A DNA stretch of 7,070 bases from Planctomycetaceae bacterium (GTDB lineage: Bacteria > Planctomycetota > Planctomycetia > Pirellulales > Thermoguttaceae), in assembly GCA_031283825.1 (NCBI GenBank), contig JAITAZ010000579.1, forward strand, positions 1-7,070, read 5' to 3'. How positions within the stretch are numbered: position 1 is the first letter of the stretch; each line of letters starts with the position of its first letter. The notes under the pieces are model-generated. The model saw only the letters and a list, made by a program, of their open reading frames with translations. It was not told the DNA's origin and did not search any database. Of this stretch, positions 1-6,965 are shown piece after piece. Both the position numbers and the translations under genes were made by a program.

Positions 1-15
1 AGTTACAAATTAACA

Positions 16-97
16 AATGTAGAGACGCAATGCCTTGCGTCTCATTGTTCGATCAAAAGATCACCGATAGAGACGCAAAGCATTGCGTCTCTACATT
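16..97. repeat. Two-hairpin inverted repeat element (BIME/REP-like)
   Basis: Two related palindromes lie head to head. The first has the stem GAGACGCAA (22-30) and TTGCGTCTC (35-43) with a 4-nt loop. The second has an 11-bp perfect stem, TAGAGACGCAA (68-78) and TTGCGTCTCTA (83-93), also with a 4-nt loop. The outermost arms (16-30 and 83-97) are perfect 15-bp reverse complements, so the 82-nt unit can fold either as two small hairpins or as one large one. Its centre contains GATC-AAAA-GATC (51-62). This resembles dispersed extragenic palindromic elements of the REP/BIME or MITE kind. It has no coding capacity, and no target-site duplication is evident. Whether other copies exist cannot be seen from this window. 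Confidence 0.8.
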
Positions 98-401
98 GGG
101 TTTAGTAATTCAAATCCGAATTAAAATAATCCGCGTTCCGTATGAACAACTCCGAAATAGCGATGGGTAATCATTCTCTGAAAATATTTGTAACGGTAAT
201 TATTTTTTGTTACAGAACCCCCGCTTGCATGATATGTAAAATTGCGTACAATTTTAGCTTGTTTTTGGTGTCATTTATGGCGTTAATCTAATTTAACGTT
301 GACTTCGGTAACGCGACCTTGCGACGAAAAATCGTAAAACCTACAGTCGCCTGCCTACTGAATAGTTACAAAATAACTTCTATACAACTCGCACAATAAA
401 C

Positions 402-500
402 GCGACTTTTAATCGCCAAAATTTTAAAGTGCAAATTTTAAAGCATAAGTTTTAAGCACAAGCTTATAAAGCGCGAGTTTTAACGACGAGTTTGTATAAA
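402..500. repeat. Degenerate tandem array, unit about 13-17 nt
   Basis: A GC-containing motif followed by a T/A-rich tract recurs about seven times. Units begin near 402, 415, 429, 443, 456, 471 and 484. Examples are GTGCAAATTTTAAA (429-442), GCATAAGTTTTAA (443-455), GCACAAGCTTATAAA (456-470) and GCGCGAGTTTTAA (471-483). Each has the form GC-N-N-(A/G)A(G/A)-TTTTAA(A), with slightly variable length. The array ends about 80 bases before the EF-G start codon, so it could be a regulatory region, a curved-DNA segment or simply a decayed tandem duplication. The pattern was read by eye; the boundaries are approximate. Confidence 0.5.
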
Positions 501-535
501 ATCAAATTAAAATCGAAATACTGACAAATCATAAT

Positions 536-574
536 TAACGTAACAAAAAATCGTAACGTAATAATTTAACGTAA
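536..574. repeat. Three TAACGTAA boxes upstream of EF-G
   Basis: The octamer TAACGTAA occurs three times in 39 bases (536-543, 554-561 and 567-574), ending 7 bases before the EF-G start codon. The last copy occupies the position where a ribosome-binding site would be expected, and no purine-rich Shine-Dalgarno sequence is present. TAACGTAAC (536-544) reappears at 5062-5070, at the foot of the large hairpin in the second intergenic region. The boxes may be a regulatory site or a by-product of AT-rich composition. Confidence 0.4.
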
Positions 575-581
575 TATTAAA

Positions 582-2690
582 ATGTTTAATATAAAAAATC
601 TCAGAAATATTGGAATTTCGGCGCATATCGATTCGGGTAAAACAACTCTCAGCGAGCGGATTCTTTTTTACACCGGCAAATCATACAAAATCGGCGAAGT
701 ACACGACGGCAGCGCAACTATGGATCACATGGAACTCGAACAAGAACGAGGAATCACAATTACAAGCGCAGCTACTACTGTCGAATGGAATAATAATTTT
801 ATCAACTTGATCGATACGCCGGGTCACGTAGATTTCACAGTCGAAGTTGAACGCAGCTTGAGAGTACTCGACGGTGCTGTTCTTGTCTTATGTTCGGTCG
901 GAGGAGTGCAAGCTCAATCGATTACAATAGATCGGCAGATGAAACGCTACGAAGTGCCGCGTCTCGCTTTGGTAAATAAAATGGATCGAGTCGGCGCCGA
1001 TCCTTATCGCGTTGTCGAACAACTCAATGAGAAACTCGCTTGCGGCGCAGTGTTAATGCAACTTCCTATCGGTAAAGAATCCGACTTCTGCGGAGTTGTC
1101 AATCTGGTCGAACAAAACGCGATTTATTTCGACGGCGAACAAGGCGAAAAAATCCGCGTTGAACCGATTCCGTCAGAGTTGGTCAAAGACGCCGAAAAAT
1201 CGCGTCATAGTTTGCTTGAAACGCTTGCAATGTTCAGCGACGAGTTGATGGAATTACTTCTTGAAGAAAAATCGCCGCCGGTTGAATTGATTCATAGCGT
1301 TATTCGTTTAGCGGTTTGGTCTCGTCAGCTTACGCCGGTTTTTCTTGCTACGGCTTACAAAAACAAGGGAGTTCAACCTTTAATTGACGCGGTTGTATCT
1401 TATCTTCCGTCTCCGCTCGACTGCGATAATTATGCGTGGCGAAGCGGACGCGAAAAGTCCGGAGACACAAAAGACGATAACAATAAATTGCTTCTTAAAC
1501 CTGATCCAAACGAAGTAACAGTCGCGATGGCTTTCAAAATTGTTGAAGACCCTTACGGCACGTTGACATTTATGCGTATTTATCAAGGCGAGATGAAAAA
1601 AGGCGATTCGTACTATAATCAGCGAACCGGCAACAAAGAAAGAATCAGCCGAATTTTCAGAATGCACGCGAACAGCAGAGAGGAAATTGAATCTGCCGAC
1701 GCCGGAGATATTGTCGCGGTGATTGGAATCGATTGTTCAAGCGGAGACACTTTCGCGTCGGAAAAAGATTATTGCACGCTTGAATCAATGTACGTGCCGG
1801 AGCCGGTAATTCGAATTGCTATCAGAGCAAAAGCAACCAAAGACGCCGACAGATTAAGCAAAGCACTCTACAGATTCCGCAAAGAAGACCCGACGCTATC
1901 AATTTCTACTGATCCAGAAAGCGGAGAAACGCTCATGGCGGGAATGGGTGAATTGCATCTGGACGTTTATGTAGAGAGAATCAAACGAGAGTATAAAGTC
2001 GATGTTGAAACGTCGCCGCCGAAAGTTAATTACCGCGAAGCGCCGACGATTCCGGTTGAGTTTGATATTAAACATAAAAAACAGTCGGGCGGTAGTGGTC
2101 AGTATGCTCATATTGTCGGTAGGATGTCGCCGATTCCAGAAGATGCGGAGACAGAAGAAACGTTTATTTTTGAGGAGAAAATTGTCGGCGGCACAATTCC
2201 GACAAATTATATTCCGGCGATTGAAAAAGGATTTCGAGGTTCGTTAGAGAAAGGACCAGTTGCGGGATTTCCGGTTGTCGGGTTGAGCGTTTTGGTTGAT
2301 GACGGATCGTTTCACACGGTTGATAGTTCGGATTTAGCGTTTAGAATTTGCGCGCAGACGGCGTTGCGTGAAACGTTCCCGCGAATGAAACCAACGTTGT
2401 TAGAACCGATGATGAAAATGGAGATTGAATGTCCGAGTCAGTTTCAGGGAAATGTCGTTGGAGATTTGAATTCAAGAAGAGGAATAATTAACGTTACAGA
2501 AACTGTAGGCGCAATAACAAGAATCGAAGGCGAAATTCCTCTAGCAGAAACTTTCGGATATTCGACAACGTTAAGAAGCATGACGCAAGGTCAAGGAACG
2601 TTCTCAATGGAATTTCTAAAATACAAAAAAGTCCCAAGCTCTATCCAAGAAATAATTATAAAAGAAAGAAAAGAAGCCGCAGGGAAATAA
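582..2690 (+). CDS. fusA: Elongation factor G, planctomycete/mitochondrial EF-G1-like
   Basis: This is a complete 702-aa translational GTPase that moves tRNA and mRNA through the ribosome after peptide bond formation, using GTP in the cytoplasm. All G motifs are visible: the P-loop AHIDSGKT (14-21), RGITI (56-60), DTPGH (78-82), NKMD (132-135), and a G5 region reading [10 protein letters not shown] (256-265), where many homologues have GSA. Domain II starts after about residue 310. Domain III is near 404-478 ([12 protein letters not shown]). Domain IV runs from about 480 to 605, with SGGSGQY (502-508) and the tip [10 protein letters not shown] (574-583). Domain V is from about 606. The serine in HIDSGKTT and the lack of the usual arginine in the SGGxGQY loop match, from memory, the mitochondrial EF-G1/spdEFG1 group, while switch I (KIGEVHDG, 36-43) looks like classical EF-G. 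No Shine-Dalgarno precedes the start; the ATG was chosen because the conserved [10 protein letters not shown] follows at once. No rpsL, rpsG or tuf lies nearby. An EF-G paralogue with a special role is possible but less likely. Confidence 0.95.
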   Translation: MFNIKNLRNIGISAHIDSGKTTLSERILFYTGKSYKIGEVHDGSATMDHMELEQERGITITSAATTVEWNNNFINLIDTPGHVDFTVEVERSLRVLDGAVLVLCSVGGVQAQSITIDRQMKRYEVPRLALVNKMDRVGADPYRVVEQLNEKLACGAVLMQLPIGKESDFCGVVNLVEQNAIYFDGEQGEKIRVEPIPSELVKDAEKSRHSLLETLAMFSDELMELLLEEKSPPVELIHSVIRLAVWSRQLTPVFLATAYKNKGVQPLIDAVVSYLPSPLDCDNYAWRSGREKSGDTKDDNNKLLLKPDPNEVTVAMAFKIVEDPYGTLTFMRIYQGEMKKGDSYYNQRTGNKERISRIFRMHANSREEIESADAGDIVAVIGIDCSSGDTFASEKDYCTLESMYVPEPVIRIAIRAKATKDADRLSKALYRFRKEDPTLSISTDPESGETLMAGMGELHLDVYVERIKREYKVDVETSPPKVNYREAPTIPVEFDIKHKKQSGGSGQYAHIVGRMSPIPEDAETEETFIFEEKIVGGTIPTNYIPAIEKGFRGSLEKGPVAGFPVVGLSVLVDDGSFHTVDSSDLAFRICAQTALRETFPRMKPTLLEPMMKMEIECPSQFQGNVVGDLNSRRGIINVTETVGAITRIEGEIPLAETFGYSTTLRSMTQGQGTFSMEFLKYKKVPSSIQEIIIKERKEAAGK

Positions 2691-2765
2691 ATTACAGATT
2701 TAAGAAAATGCAATTTATTCAACTTACTATTGACAAGTATTTCACCGTTTTAACGAGTAAATATT

Positions 2766-4967
2766 ATGAAAACATTTAATCATGAAATTTCAATTGCAAA
2801 TTCCTGCGACATTATCAGGAGATCAAAAGACGTGTTTGCTCCAATTAAAGAAGCAATCGCCAATTCTTTTGACGCTATCGCTCAAAGACAAAAAATTGAA
2901 AATGAAAAATTTGAACCGAAAATAACTTTATCAGTCCACTTTACAAGCGACAAAGATTTAACCGGCGAGAAAAAAGTCATTCTGGATTTTATATCAATTG
3001 AAGATAATGGAATCGGATTCACAACCGACAATATGACTCGATTCAAAAAATTAGCTGAAACGACTAAAGGACTCAACAACAAAGGAACCGGCAAAATTCA
3101 AATTTTCCACCGATTTAACGAAATAATTGTCGATAGCGCGTTTGTTGAAAATAATAGAATAAATAATTTATCTTTTTCCTGCACAAAAACGGGAGTCTAT
3201 AAAGAGATTCCAACCGAATTAAAAAACAACGACGTTAAAACTATCGTAAAAATGAAAGAATTTATAAGCGACGAAAAAGAGCTGGAATTCTTTATGAAAT
3301 ATCAAAATAGTATTGACGAACTTAAACGCGACATTTTAAAACGATTTTTATTACGTCTATGGCTGGGCGTTTCGCAGTATCGTTTAACTTTTGAAATTAA
3401 GATTTTTTTAGACAATAAGAAAAAAGAAAAATTCGTTTTTGATCAAAAAAATATTTTGAAGCCCGATAAAGAAACAAAAATTTATGTTAATACCGAGCAA
3501 TCAAAATTGGTCAATAAAAAAATTGAATGGTCGATAGTTGAACCTAAACATGAAATTGCTATCCAACGTTTCAAATTAGCAAGCGATGAAATAGACGAAA
3601 ACGGAGTTTATATGTGCAGTAAAGACGTCGTTATTAGACCATTTCAATTTCATGCTATTGGAAAAAATAATAATTTGGGCGGGTTTCATTATCTTATTTG
3701 TATTAGCGGGAGTATTCTTGACGATCCGCAGAATTTAAATCAATCTTTTGATAAATTTACTTTCCCGTCAAAAAAAGAGGTTGAAGAAAAACTTAAAGGC
3801 AATCCTTTATTTTTTTCGGAATCGGAGTACGTTTTTTGGGAAGAATTGGAAAATAAAATTACCGACGGTCTAATTAAAATATATTCCGACGTCGAAAATC
3901 TTCAAGAAAAAAGAAATAAATATATTACCGATTTAGCTAAAAAATACGGTATTCCTCAAGAGATTGCCAATGTAGCTAATATCAACTTTAACGATACAAG
4001 CGAAAAAGCTACAAAAAAATTATTTGTAACTCAAGCTCAATACTTAGCAAAGCAGAGCATAAAGATACAAAAAACATACGAAGAACTAAAGCAGTTAAAA
4101 ATTCCGCAATTAAACCCGATTGAATCAGACAATTATAGAGAGAAGTTTGAAAAAATTGTCAGTGAATTATTTACTCTAATTCCGCAACAAAATAGAGAAG
4201 AGTTAGCACGATACGTTATTCGCAGAGATATGGTAGTCGAATTATTAAAGAAAGCGATTAATAATCAGTTAGAATTACAACAATCGTGGATAAAAAAGAA
4301 ACAAGACGGCGAAAAAATTAAAAGAGAAAAAGAAGGCATTATTCACGACTTGATCTTCAAACGAGGAAGCAAAGGAATTCCTAACGATCTATGGATTCTA
4401 AACGAAGAGTTCGTTCATTTTAACGGTTGCTCGGACATAAAATTGGATGAAATTAAAATAAACGGAGAGAAACTATTAAAAGAAAAAACTAAAATTGACG
4501 ATGCGCTTAAATCTGTCGGTATTACAAAAGATTCATACTTAAAACGGCGACCGGATATTTTTCTATTTCCGGAAGAAGGCAAATGTATTTTGATAGAAAT
4601 TAAAGCCCCAGACGTTGATCTCGCGACACACTGCGACCAAATACAAAGATATGCAAGATTGATCGCAAATTATTCGCAAAGAAAATTTAATCAATTTTTC
4701 GGGTTCTTAATTGGAGAAACTATTGATAAAGTCAGTTTACCGTCGGGCAGATATAATAAAGTTCCTTATTGCGATTATTGGGTTTATCCTGACGAACCAA
4801 TAAAATCAATCGGAGAAGTTGAAGCGGTTATCGCAAATTTATATCAGGAAATTATACCGTTATCTGAAATCGCAAAGAGAGCTGAAATCAGAAATAAAAG
4901 TTTTGCAGAAAAACTAGGATTAAATGATGATAAATATAACACGAAAAACGCCGACGAAAATTTATAA
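2766..4967 (+). CDS. GHKL ATPase fused to a PD-(D/E)XK nuclease, putative defence protein
   Basis: This 733-aa protein joins two enzymes. The N-terminal part (about 1-165) is a GHKL/Hsp90-like ATPase: the N-box is E29, N33 and D36 (KEAIANSFDA), the Mg/ATP site is EDNGIG (79-84), and the glycine lid is NKGTGK (105-110). Residues about 165-400 are probably the transducer domain that normally follows GHKL folds. About 415-520 is charged and helical, likely coiled coil. The C-terminal part (about 522-690) is a PD-(D/E)XK nuclease with DLWILNEEF (541-549, E547 the likely acid), RPDIFLF with D597, EIKAP with E611 and K613, and QIQRYA with Q625. All expected catalytic residues are present. No membrane segment or signal peptide is seen. 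Similar ATPase-nuclease proteins, including relatives of the Shedu-type nuclease, are linked to phage defence or DNA restriction; that role here is inference. The gene starts 75 bases after EF-G with no clear Shine-Dalgarno or terminator between them, and is more AT-rich than EF-G. A DNA-repair or MutL-like role is the main alternative. Confidence 0.8.
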   Translation: MKTFNHEISIANSCDIIRRSKDVFAPIKEAIANSFDAIAQRQKIENEKFEPKITLSVHFTSDKDLTGEKKVILDFISIEDNGIGFTTDNMTRFKKLAETTKGLNNKGTGKIQIFHRFNEIIVDSAFVENNRINNLSFSCTKTGVYKEIPTELKNNDVKTIVKMKEFISDEKELEFFMKYQNSIDELKRDILKRFLLRLWLGVSQYRLTFEIKIFLDNKKKEKFVFDQKNILKPDKETKIYVNTEQSKLVNKKIEWSIVEPKHEIAIQRFKLASDEIDENGVYMCSKDVVIRPFQFHAIGKNNNLGGFHYLICISGSILDDPQNLNQSFDKFTFPSKKEVEEKLKGNPLFFSESEYVFWEELENKITDGLIKIYSDVENLQEKRNKYITDLAKKYGIPQEIANVANINFNDTSEKATKKLFVTQAQYLAKQSIKIQKTYEELKQLKIPQLNPIESDNYREKFEKIVSELFTLIPQQNREELARYVIRRDMVVELLKKAINNQLELQQSWIKKKQDGEKIKREKEGIIHDLIFKRGSKGIPNDLWILNEEFVHFNGCSDIKLDEIKINGEKLLKEKTKIDDALKSVGITKDSYLKRRPDIFLFPEEGKCILIEIKAPDVDLATHCDQIQRYARLIANYSQRKFNQFFGFLIGETIDKVSLPSGRYNKVPYCDYWVYPDEPIKSIGEVEAVIANLYQEIIPLSEIAKRAEIRNKSFAEKLGLNDDKYNTKNADENL

Positions 4968-4987
4968 GTCTATCAGAAATTTCAGAG

Positions 4988-5050
4988 ACATTGTCTTTTG
5001 AGTCATTTAATATTCGATTCCAAACAACAATGTCTTTTTTGTCATTTTAA
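4988..5050. repeat. Imperfect direct repeat, two copies 39 bases apart
   Basis: ACATTGTCTTTTGAGTCATTT starts at 4988, and ACAATGTCTTTTTTGTCATTT starts at 5027. The copies share TGTCTTTT and GTCATTT at the same spacing and differ at about three positions. The first copy also overlaps the small palindrome AGACA-T-TGTCT (4986-4996). The pair lies just after the ATPase-nuclease stop codon. It may be a remnant of a duplicated or inserted element, or a paired protein-binding site. The T-rich runs alone are not enough to call a terminator. Confidence 0.5.
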
Positions 5051-5065
5051 AAATAAAAATATAAC

Positions 5066-5153
5066 GTAACCGTTCACGCACAAGAGAAAAACTCCGTTGC
5101 CCATTCGGGGCGTAGGAAATTTTTCTCTTTGCGTGAATGGTTACATTTTTTTT
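5066..5153 (+). terminator. 25-bp hairpin followed by eight T; terminator-like or repeat element
   Basis: The left arm (5066-5091, beginning GTAACCGTTCACGCA) pairs with the right arm (5120-5144, ending GAATGGTTAC) over 25 base pairs, with one G-U pair (5072/5138) and one bulged C (5081). The 28-nt loop can itself fold through TCC/GGA (5093-5095 with 5115-5117) and GCCC/GGGC (5099-5102 with 5108-5111), so nearly the whole element forms a single rod. It is followed by eight T (5146-5153). This fits an intrinsic terminator for the ATPase-nuclease gene, whose stop lies about 100 bases upstream. The stem is much longer than a usual terminator, so a dispersed palindromic element is an equally good reading. 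Confidence 0.5.
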
Positions 5154-5154
5154 A

Positions 5155-5167
5155 CGTGAACGGTTAC
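5155..5167 (+). repeat. Third copy of the hairpin arm, next to a start codon
   Basis: CGTGAACGGTTAC is an exact reverse complement of 5066-5078 and differs by one base from the right arm at 5132-5144, which it follows at a 23-base offset. It ends 9 bases before the ATG at 5177, where the ribosome would load. The first arm can therefore pair either with the second copy (longer stem) or with this third copy (13 perfect pairs), but not with both. Confidence 0.75.
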
Positions 5168-5176
5168 AATATAACA

Positions 5177-6943
5177 ATGTCTAAAATGCAAAATAATCAA
5201 TTGGATGGCGAATCGAAAGTTTATCGGAAACAGGTATTGTTTTGGCGGGCGATTTTGATTTTTATGTTTCTTATAGTGATAGCGTCGATTTATGTTATTT
5301 GTATTTACACTCCGCCGCTTGTGATTTCTGAAAATACTACGCGAATAACAAGTCCGTTGACTGAAGATGGTCAAATTGATTTTCTAAAATATCTCGAAGA
5401 AAAATATTATCCGCCGGAAATCGCTACAGACGACAACGGATTCAGAATTTTTGTACGAAAATTCAATTTTCCGCAAGATGAGGAACTTCGTGAATATTTA
5501 TGCAAAAAACTTGGACTTGATATAAATATTTCTCCAACGATGAAATTTCCTGAACCATTCATTACGCCAGCGGATCCACACGATCCGCTGGCAACGCGAA
5601 GCATTGGCATACCTTGGAAGATTAATGAGTATCCAGACCATCCAGAGATTGCCGATTGGGTTGCAAGTTCTGATAAAGCATTAGATGAAATTGCCGAATT
5701 AATTCGTAAACCAATTTTCTTTATTCCATATATTCCAATTAAAAATACAAAGCCTATAGATTATATATATTATCAGAGACAGATGAACGCCGAACATGCT
5801 TTTTACGATCTCGTAATTATATATCGACAAAGAGCAAATTATCGAATTACACAAGGTAATATTGCCGGAGCGATAGACGACATAATAACAATTTACCGAA
5901 TAGGACGAATTGCCACTCAAAGAGGATCAAGTTTTCTGTTCCAATTAGGGTATGATAATTTAACAGAATTTGCTAATGATATTCCGTTTAATGCGAATCC
6001 CAAATATCCTGTTTCCAAAGAAGATTGTCAGCGGCTTCTGGACGCGATAAATCAGCTTCCACTACGTAGAACAATTGACGATGATTTGGAATTTAGCCGA
6101 ATAACTTTTTTATCTCAAGTGCAGGCGACTTTTCGCAATGGTTGGGAAAATAGTTTAACGTCGTCTCCGCCGTTTGTATTTTCTAACGCCGCAAAAAATC
6201 CATGGTGTAATCAAAATTCTGTTTATTATTTTGCAAACCGAGCTTTTGACAGAGCTGCAAACCAAATCAAAAAAAATTTATATGATGATAGTAGCGATCT
6301 TTCAGATTATAATTCTCAAATCCAATCGCCTCTTAATAAGTTGCAATTGAAATTAACGCCGCAAGGTCGAGGAAAAATTGTCGCAATGACTTTAATGGAT
6401 ATATTTAATCTTGATATGACTTTTAGCGTATATTCTAATAAATTTGCATTGAATAGCGCTGATTGTTTACTTAATTTGAAGCGTTTATCATTGGCGTTGT
6501 TGATGTATAAAGGCGAGCATGGAGAATATCCGCAATTGGATTGGGTTGAAAAGATCAAGCCGTATCTTGGCGAGGATTTTGAAAAGAGTTTACATTGTCC
6601 GGCTTGTAAGAATCAGACAACGGGCAAAACGAATTATGCGTTAATTTTGTACGATAAATTGCCGACGAATCAAAATGCAATTCAATTGATCGAATTAGAC
6701 GATCCGGTTACGTTTGATCAAGCCGTTATCAAGGTTGAGGACATTCTTGCCGAGTTGAAAGGCGTTTCCGGCGGTGTCGGACGTATTAGTAAATTGCATT
6801 CGGAGTATTTTTTGCACAACGCCAGATTCAGCGGTTCTGTTCGTCAGACAATACCATCTCCCCTAAGCGGACATCTACAAAAACTCATCAAACTACTAGA
6901 ACTAAAAAACGGAAATGAAGCTGATAATAATTACGATTATTGA
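5177..6943 (+). CDS. Membrane-anchored protein of unknown function, planctomycete-type
   Basis: This 588-aa protein is not recognised as a named family. A short basic N-terminus is followed by one hydrophobic segment (about residues 21-44, FWRAILIFMFLIVIASIYVI), so it is probably anchored in the inner membrane with the rest outside the cytoplasm. The middle (about 160-430) is largely helical with no known motif. The C-terminal part begins LNLKRLSLALLMYKGEHGEYP (432-452), which resembles the helix-and-loop of pilin-like or DUF1559 proteins common in Planctomycetota. HCPAC (473-477) contains a CxxC pair. Near the end, H541 and SGSVR (552-556) look like a degenerate form of the H-X9-DG signature of that family. 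The ATG at 5177 was preferred over a TTG at 5129, because the TTG lies inside the hairpin arm and adds 16 residues encoded by the repeat; ATG 5186 is also possible. No Shine-Dalgarno is present. A role in the cell envelope or protein secretion is a guess. Confidence 0.75.
   Translation: MSKMQNNQLDGESKVYRKQVLFWRAILIFMFLIVIASIYVICIYTPPLVISENTTRITSPLTEDGQIDFLKYLEEKYYPPEIATDDNGFRIFVRKFNFPQDEELREYLCKKLGLDINISPTMKFPEPFITPADPHDPLATRSIGIPWKINEYPDHPEIADWVASSDKALDEIAELIRKPIFFIPYIPIKNTKPIDYIYYQRQMNAEHAFYDLVIIYRQRANYRITQGNIAGAIDDIITIYRIGRIATQRGSSFLFQLGYDNLTEFANDIPFNANPKYPVSKEDCQRLLDAINQLPLRRTIDDDLEFSRITFLSQVQATFRNGWENSLTSSPPFVFSNAAKNPWCNQNSVYYFANRAFDRAANQIKKNLYDDSSDLSDYNSQIQSPLNKLQLKLTPQGRGKIVAMTLMDIFNLDMTFSVYSNKFALNSADCLLNLKRLSLALLMYKGEHGEYPQLDWVEKIKPYLGEDFEKSLHCPACKNQTTGKTNYALILYDKLPTNQNAIQLIELDDPVTFDQAVIKVEDILAELKGVSGGVGRISKLHSEYFLHNARFSGSVRQTIPSPLSGHLQKLIKLLELKNGNEADNNYDY
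5566..5592. repeat. Perfect 11-bp GC-rich hairpin inside the membrane-protein gene
   Basis: GCCAGCGGATC (5566-5576) and GATCCGCTGGC (5582-5592) are perfect reverse complements around the 5-nt loop CACAC. The palindrome is far more GC-rich than the surrounding gene. It stays in frame and encodes the TPADPHDPLAT region (residues 130-140), a proline- and aspartate-rich segment. It could be a small palindromic insertion that was tolerated in a surface loop. Confidence 0.85.
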
Positions 6944-6965
6944 GAATTGTTAAATTTTTGTAATA

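Larger units (their letters stand above)
98..581. other. Gene-free upstream region of the EF-G gene
   Basis: This 484-base stretch has no convincing gene. The longest open frame noticed (142-291, 49 codons) has no ribosome-binding site and looks accidental. Visible structures are small: a 6-bp inverted repeat TGTAAC/GTTACA (189-194 and 209-214), GCGAC/GTCGC (321-325 and 346-350), and the palindrome AACGTT (295-300). The degenerate tandem array and the TAACGTAA boxes in its 3' part are listed separately. The EF-G promoter must lie here unless the gene is read from upstream. TATACA (381-386) and TATAAA (495-500) could be -10 elements, but neither has a good -35 at the right distance, so no promoter is called. 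Confidence 0.5.

Noticed and set aside
142..291. A 49-codon open frame on the + strand with a hydrophobic middle
   Set aside because: There is no ribosome-binding site, no recognisable motif and several cysteine/isoleucine runs typical of AT-rich non-coding DNA; it is too weak to call a gene.
402..500. The tandem units before EF-G as a CRISPR array
   Set aside because: The units are too short and degenerate, with no unique spacers between them and no cas gene nearby.
1380..2247. Opposite-strand and shifted open frames inside the EF-G gene
   Set aside because: They overlap strongly conserved EF-G domains and show no family resemblance, so they are shadows of the real gene.
2686..2719. AATAAATT/AATTTATT inverted repeat after EF-G as a terminator
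   Set aside because: The 8-bp stem is entirely A/T and is not followed by a T-run, so it is too weak to support termination.
2730..2758. A perfect TTGACA (2730-2735) before the ATPase-nuclease gene, as a possible promoter
   Set aside because: No acceptable -10 lies 16-18 bases downstream; the nearest TTTAAC (2749-2754) leaves only a 13-base spacer.
5129..5176. A 16-residue N-terminal extension of the membrane protein from TTG 5129
   Set aside because: The start would lie inside the hairpin arm, and the extra residues are encoded by the repeat; ATG 5177 is simpler.
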